From: Anaeroplasmataceae bacterium
GTDB lineage: Bacteria; Bacillota_I; Bacilli_A; Acholeplasmatales; Anaeroplasmataceae
Assembly (NCBI GenBank): GCA_029051735.1
Contig: JAIDKZ010000157.1
Span: forward strand, 1-40,083
Direction of reading: 5' to 3'
Length of the DNA stretch: 40,083 nucleotides
Under the pieces are notes generated by a model. It was given only the letters and a program-made list of their open reading frames with translations, was not told where the DNA came from and ran no database searches. The translations under genes were made by a program, and so were the position numbers. Each line of letters begins with the position of its first letter. Within the stretch, counting starts at the first letter, position 1. This document shows, piece after piece, positions 38,844 to 40,083 of this stretch.

Positions 38844-40083
38844 CGGATATCTCTATAGTAGGCATAGTTAGAATTAAATTGTGGATTTGTACAAAATCTC
38901 AATGCTTCTTTTGTACGCTTAGTTACATCTTTAGCATCTTTAGCATCAGAAGAGTAACAAATTCCCATATTTGTATGAATTTGTACTTTCTTAGTACTAT
39001 AATCTAATGTAACATGTAAAACTCTTTCTTTATTATATAAATCATTATGAAGATGTTGCATTTTTCGGACATCTGTTATAACAGCAATAAATTCTAATCC
39101 TGAAATACGGTATATCAAATTTGAATCAACATAGCGTTTTTTGATAAGCTTCACATATTCTGATAAAACCATATTCCCAATGCCTCTGCCAAATTCTTTA
39201 TTGATTTCCTCAAGATTAGACATATGAATTTGTACGACTTGAAACTCTTTTCCTTCATGATATAATCGATTAATTCCAGCAAGCATTTCTGCCTCTCCTA
39301 AAATAGAATCTAAATCAGATTGTGTTTTCTCATAATGATAGTTTTCAAGCATTCGTATCATACCACATAATTCTACAACTTTTCCATTTGTAATTCTTGT
39401 TCCTTCTTCTTTTACATAGGCATATTTTGAACCAACATGAAAGCGATAAGATACAGAATATCGAGGATTGATATTATTTACCATACTTAATTTAGTCTTA
39501 TACATAGCTAAATCGTCAGGATGAATATAATCTAAAAATTGCTGAATGGATAAAGTACTATCATTCAAACATAAATTTTTTGTTAAAACATCATTCACCC
39601 AAATTGTTTTATTAGTTAAATCAGCAAAAAAAATACCTTCTGTAGTTTTCTCTAATATGGACATAAATCTTGATTTAATAATATCTAATTCTGCTGCTGA
39701 GACTGCTAGATTTTTTTCCATTCCAACTAATTCTTCAGAATTTTTTTTGTCACCAACAAACATCCTTCCACGAATTGCTCCTAAAAAAAGAATTGGTGTT
39801 TCATTAAAATAATACGCTACTACATCCCCTTGATCATCATGCAATTCTAAATTCATTTGAGCCGTTTTTATTTCTGAGTTGCTATAATAAATGTTCAAAT
39901 CTGTCTTGTCTGCGTCTGTTCCATTTACTTTAAATATTCTATATTTCATTTCAATTACATCAAAAAGATTTTTTTTATAAACATCATTCTCATTAAGACC
40001 TAAATCTTCTAAAAACAAACTTGAAATCTCTTTTATTCTATTCTTCTTATCTACCAATACATAATATTTAGATTGATCTAAAG
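38840..40083 (-). CDS. PAS-GGDEF protein with degenerate active site, 5' end outside window
   Basis: The reading frame stays open to the right edge, so the true start lies beyond 40083; a TTG at 40057 is not a convincing start. Visible part: an N-terminal sensor-like region, a PAS domain (ILEKTTEGIFFADLTNKTIWVND..IHPDDLAMYKTKL, about residues 115-225 of the visible part), then a GGDEF domain (about 250-395). The catalytic half-site reads RISGLEFIAV in place of GG(D/E)EF, and upstream Asp residues are also divergent, so it is unlikely to make cyclic di-GMP; it may be an effector or a scaffold. Confidence 0.83.
   Translation of the reverse strand, partial: LDQSKYYVLVDKKNRIKEISSLFLEDLGLNENDVYKKNLFDVIEMKYRIFKVNGTDADKTDLNIYYSNSEIKTAQMNLELHDDQGDVVAYYFNETPILFLGAIRGRMFVGDKKNSEELVGMEKNLAVSAAELDIIKSRFMSILEKTTEGIFFADLTNKTIWVNDVLTKNLCLNDSTLSIQQFLDYIHPDDLAMYKTKLSMVNNINPRYSVSYRFHVGSKYAYVKEEGTRITNGKVVELCGMIRMLENYHYEKTQSDLDSILGEAEMLAGINRLYHEGKEFQVVQIHMSNLEEINKEFGRGIGNMVLSEYVKLIKKRYVDSNLIYRISGLEFIAVITDVRKMQHLHNDLYNKERVLHVTLDYSTKKVQIHTNMGICYSSDAKDAKDVTKRTKEALRFCTNPQFNSNYAYYRDIR

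Overview
The window is A+T-rich DNA (by eye about 70% A+T) packed with short-spaced, mostly minus-strand genes, using strong AGGAGG or GGTGAT-type ribosome binding sites, sigma-A-like promoters and short hairpin/T-tract terminators. This is a low-GC Bacillota chromosome. Homologues of the sporulation genes ytfI/ytfJ and yunB, the Bacillus-like gene order ytfI-ytfJ, yggS-ylmH and yutD-nfu-yuiD, a BspA-type leucine-rich-repeat lipoprotein and pectin-related enzymes suggest a spore-forming gut commensal, perhaps Erysipelotrichales/Coprobacillaceae-like. That placement is inference. TGA is used as a stop and the code looks standard. I see no insertion sequence, prophage or CRISPR array.

Layout. 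1-1.5 kb: murE alone on the plus strand, converging on a long minus-strand run (1.5-8.8 kb): rnhA, ytfJ/gerW, a ytfI-like gene, MTA/SAH nucleosidase, a MATE transporter, ylmH, yggS, a small unknown gene, a lipid kinase and alanine racemase. 8.8-10.2 kb: a gap of about 340 bp holding a possible 27-residue membrane peptide, a GNAT acetyltransferase and a thioredoxin-like lipoprotein. 10.3-15.0 kb: a tightly coupled operon (WYL regulator, HAD hydrolase, cytoplasmic RGL11-like beta-propeller, M20 amidohydrolase), divergent from a MocR regulator (15.1-16.5 kb) that lacks the PLP lysine. 16.5-18.9 kb: galU and a bitopic membrane protein with a histone-H1-like basic tail. 19.0 kb: tRNA-His. 19.2-24.0 kb: the LRR lipoprotein and a CBS/GNAT/DUF2188/cyclophilin-like-lipoprotein operon. 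24.1-30 kb: rplS with a structured leader, a DUF1292 gene, a GH28 pectinase, a Wzz-like protein, a dUTPase and pgi. 29.8-32.1 kb: yuiD, nfu, yutD, yunB, yunC. 32.3-36 kb: a DUF1275 membrane protein and the feo operon (feoA, feoB, two small Cys-rich proteins) with a near-consensus promoter and a DtxR/IdeR-like operator. 36.1-40.1 kb: LMW tyrosine phosphatase, two small membrane proteins, ispF, ispD, 5-formyl-THF cyclo-ligase and the 3' part of a PAS-GGDEF gene.

Most of this is housekeeping: peptidoglycan precursors (murE, alr), isoprenoids (ispD/ispF), iron uptake, translation and spore functions. The less ordinary parts are the WYL/HAD/RGL11-like/M20 cluster with its PLP-lysine-less MocR neighbour, the histone-tailed membrane protein, the 267-bp internal duplication in the LRR lipoprotein, and the second short FeoB-associated ORF. 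I did not find clear evidence of a completely new multi-gene system. The WYL-HAD-RGL11-like-M20 operon is the best candidate for an uncharacterised pathway.
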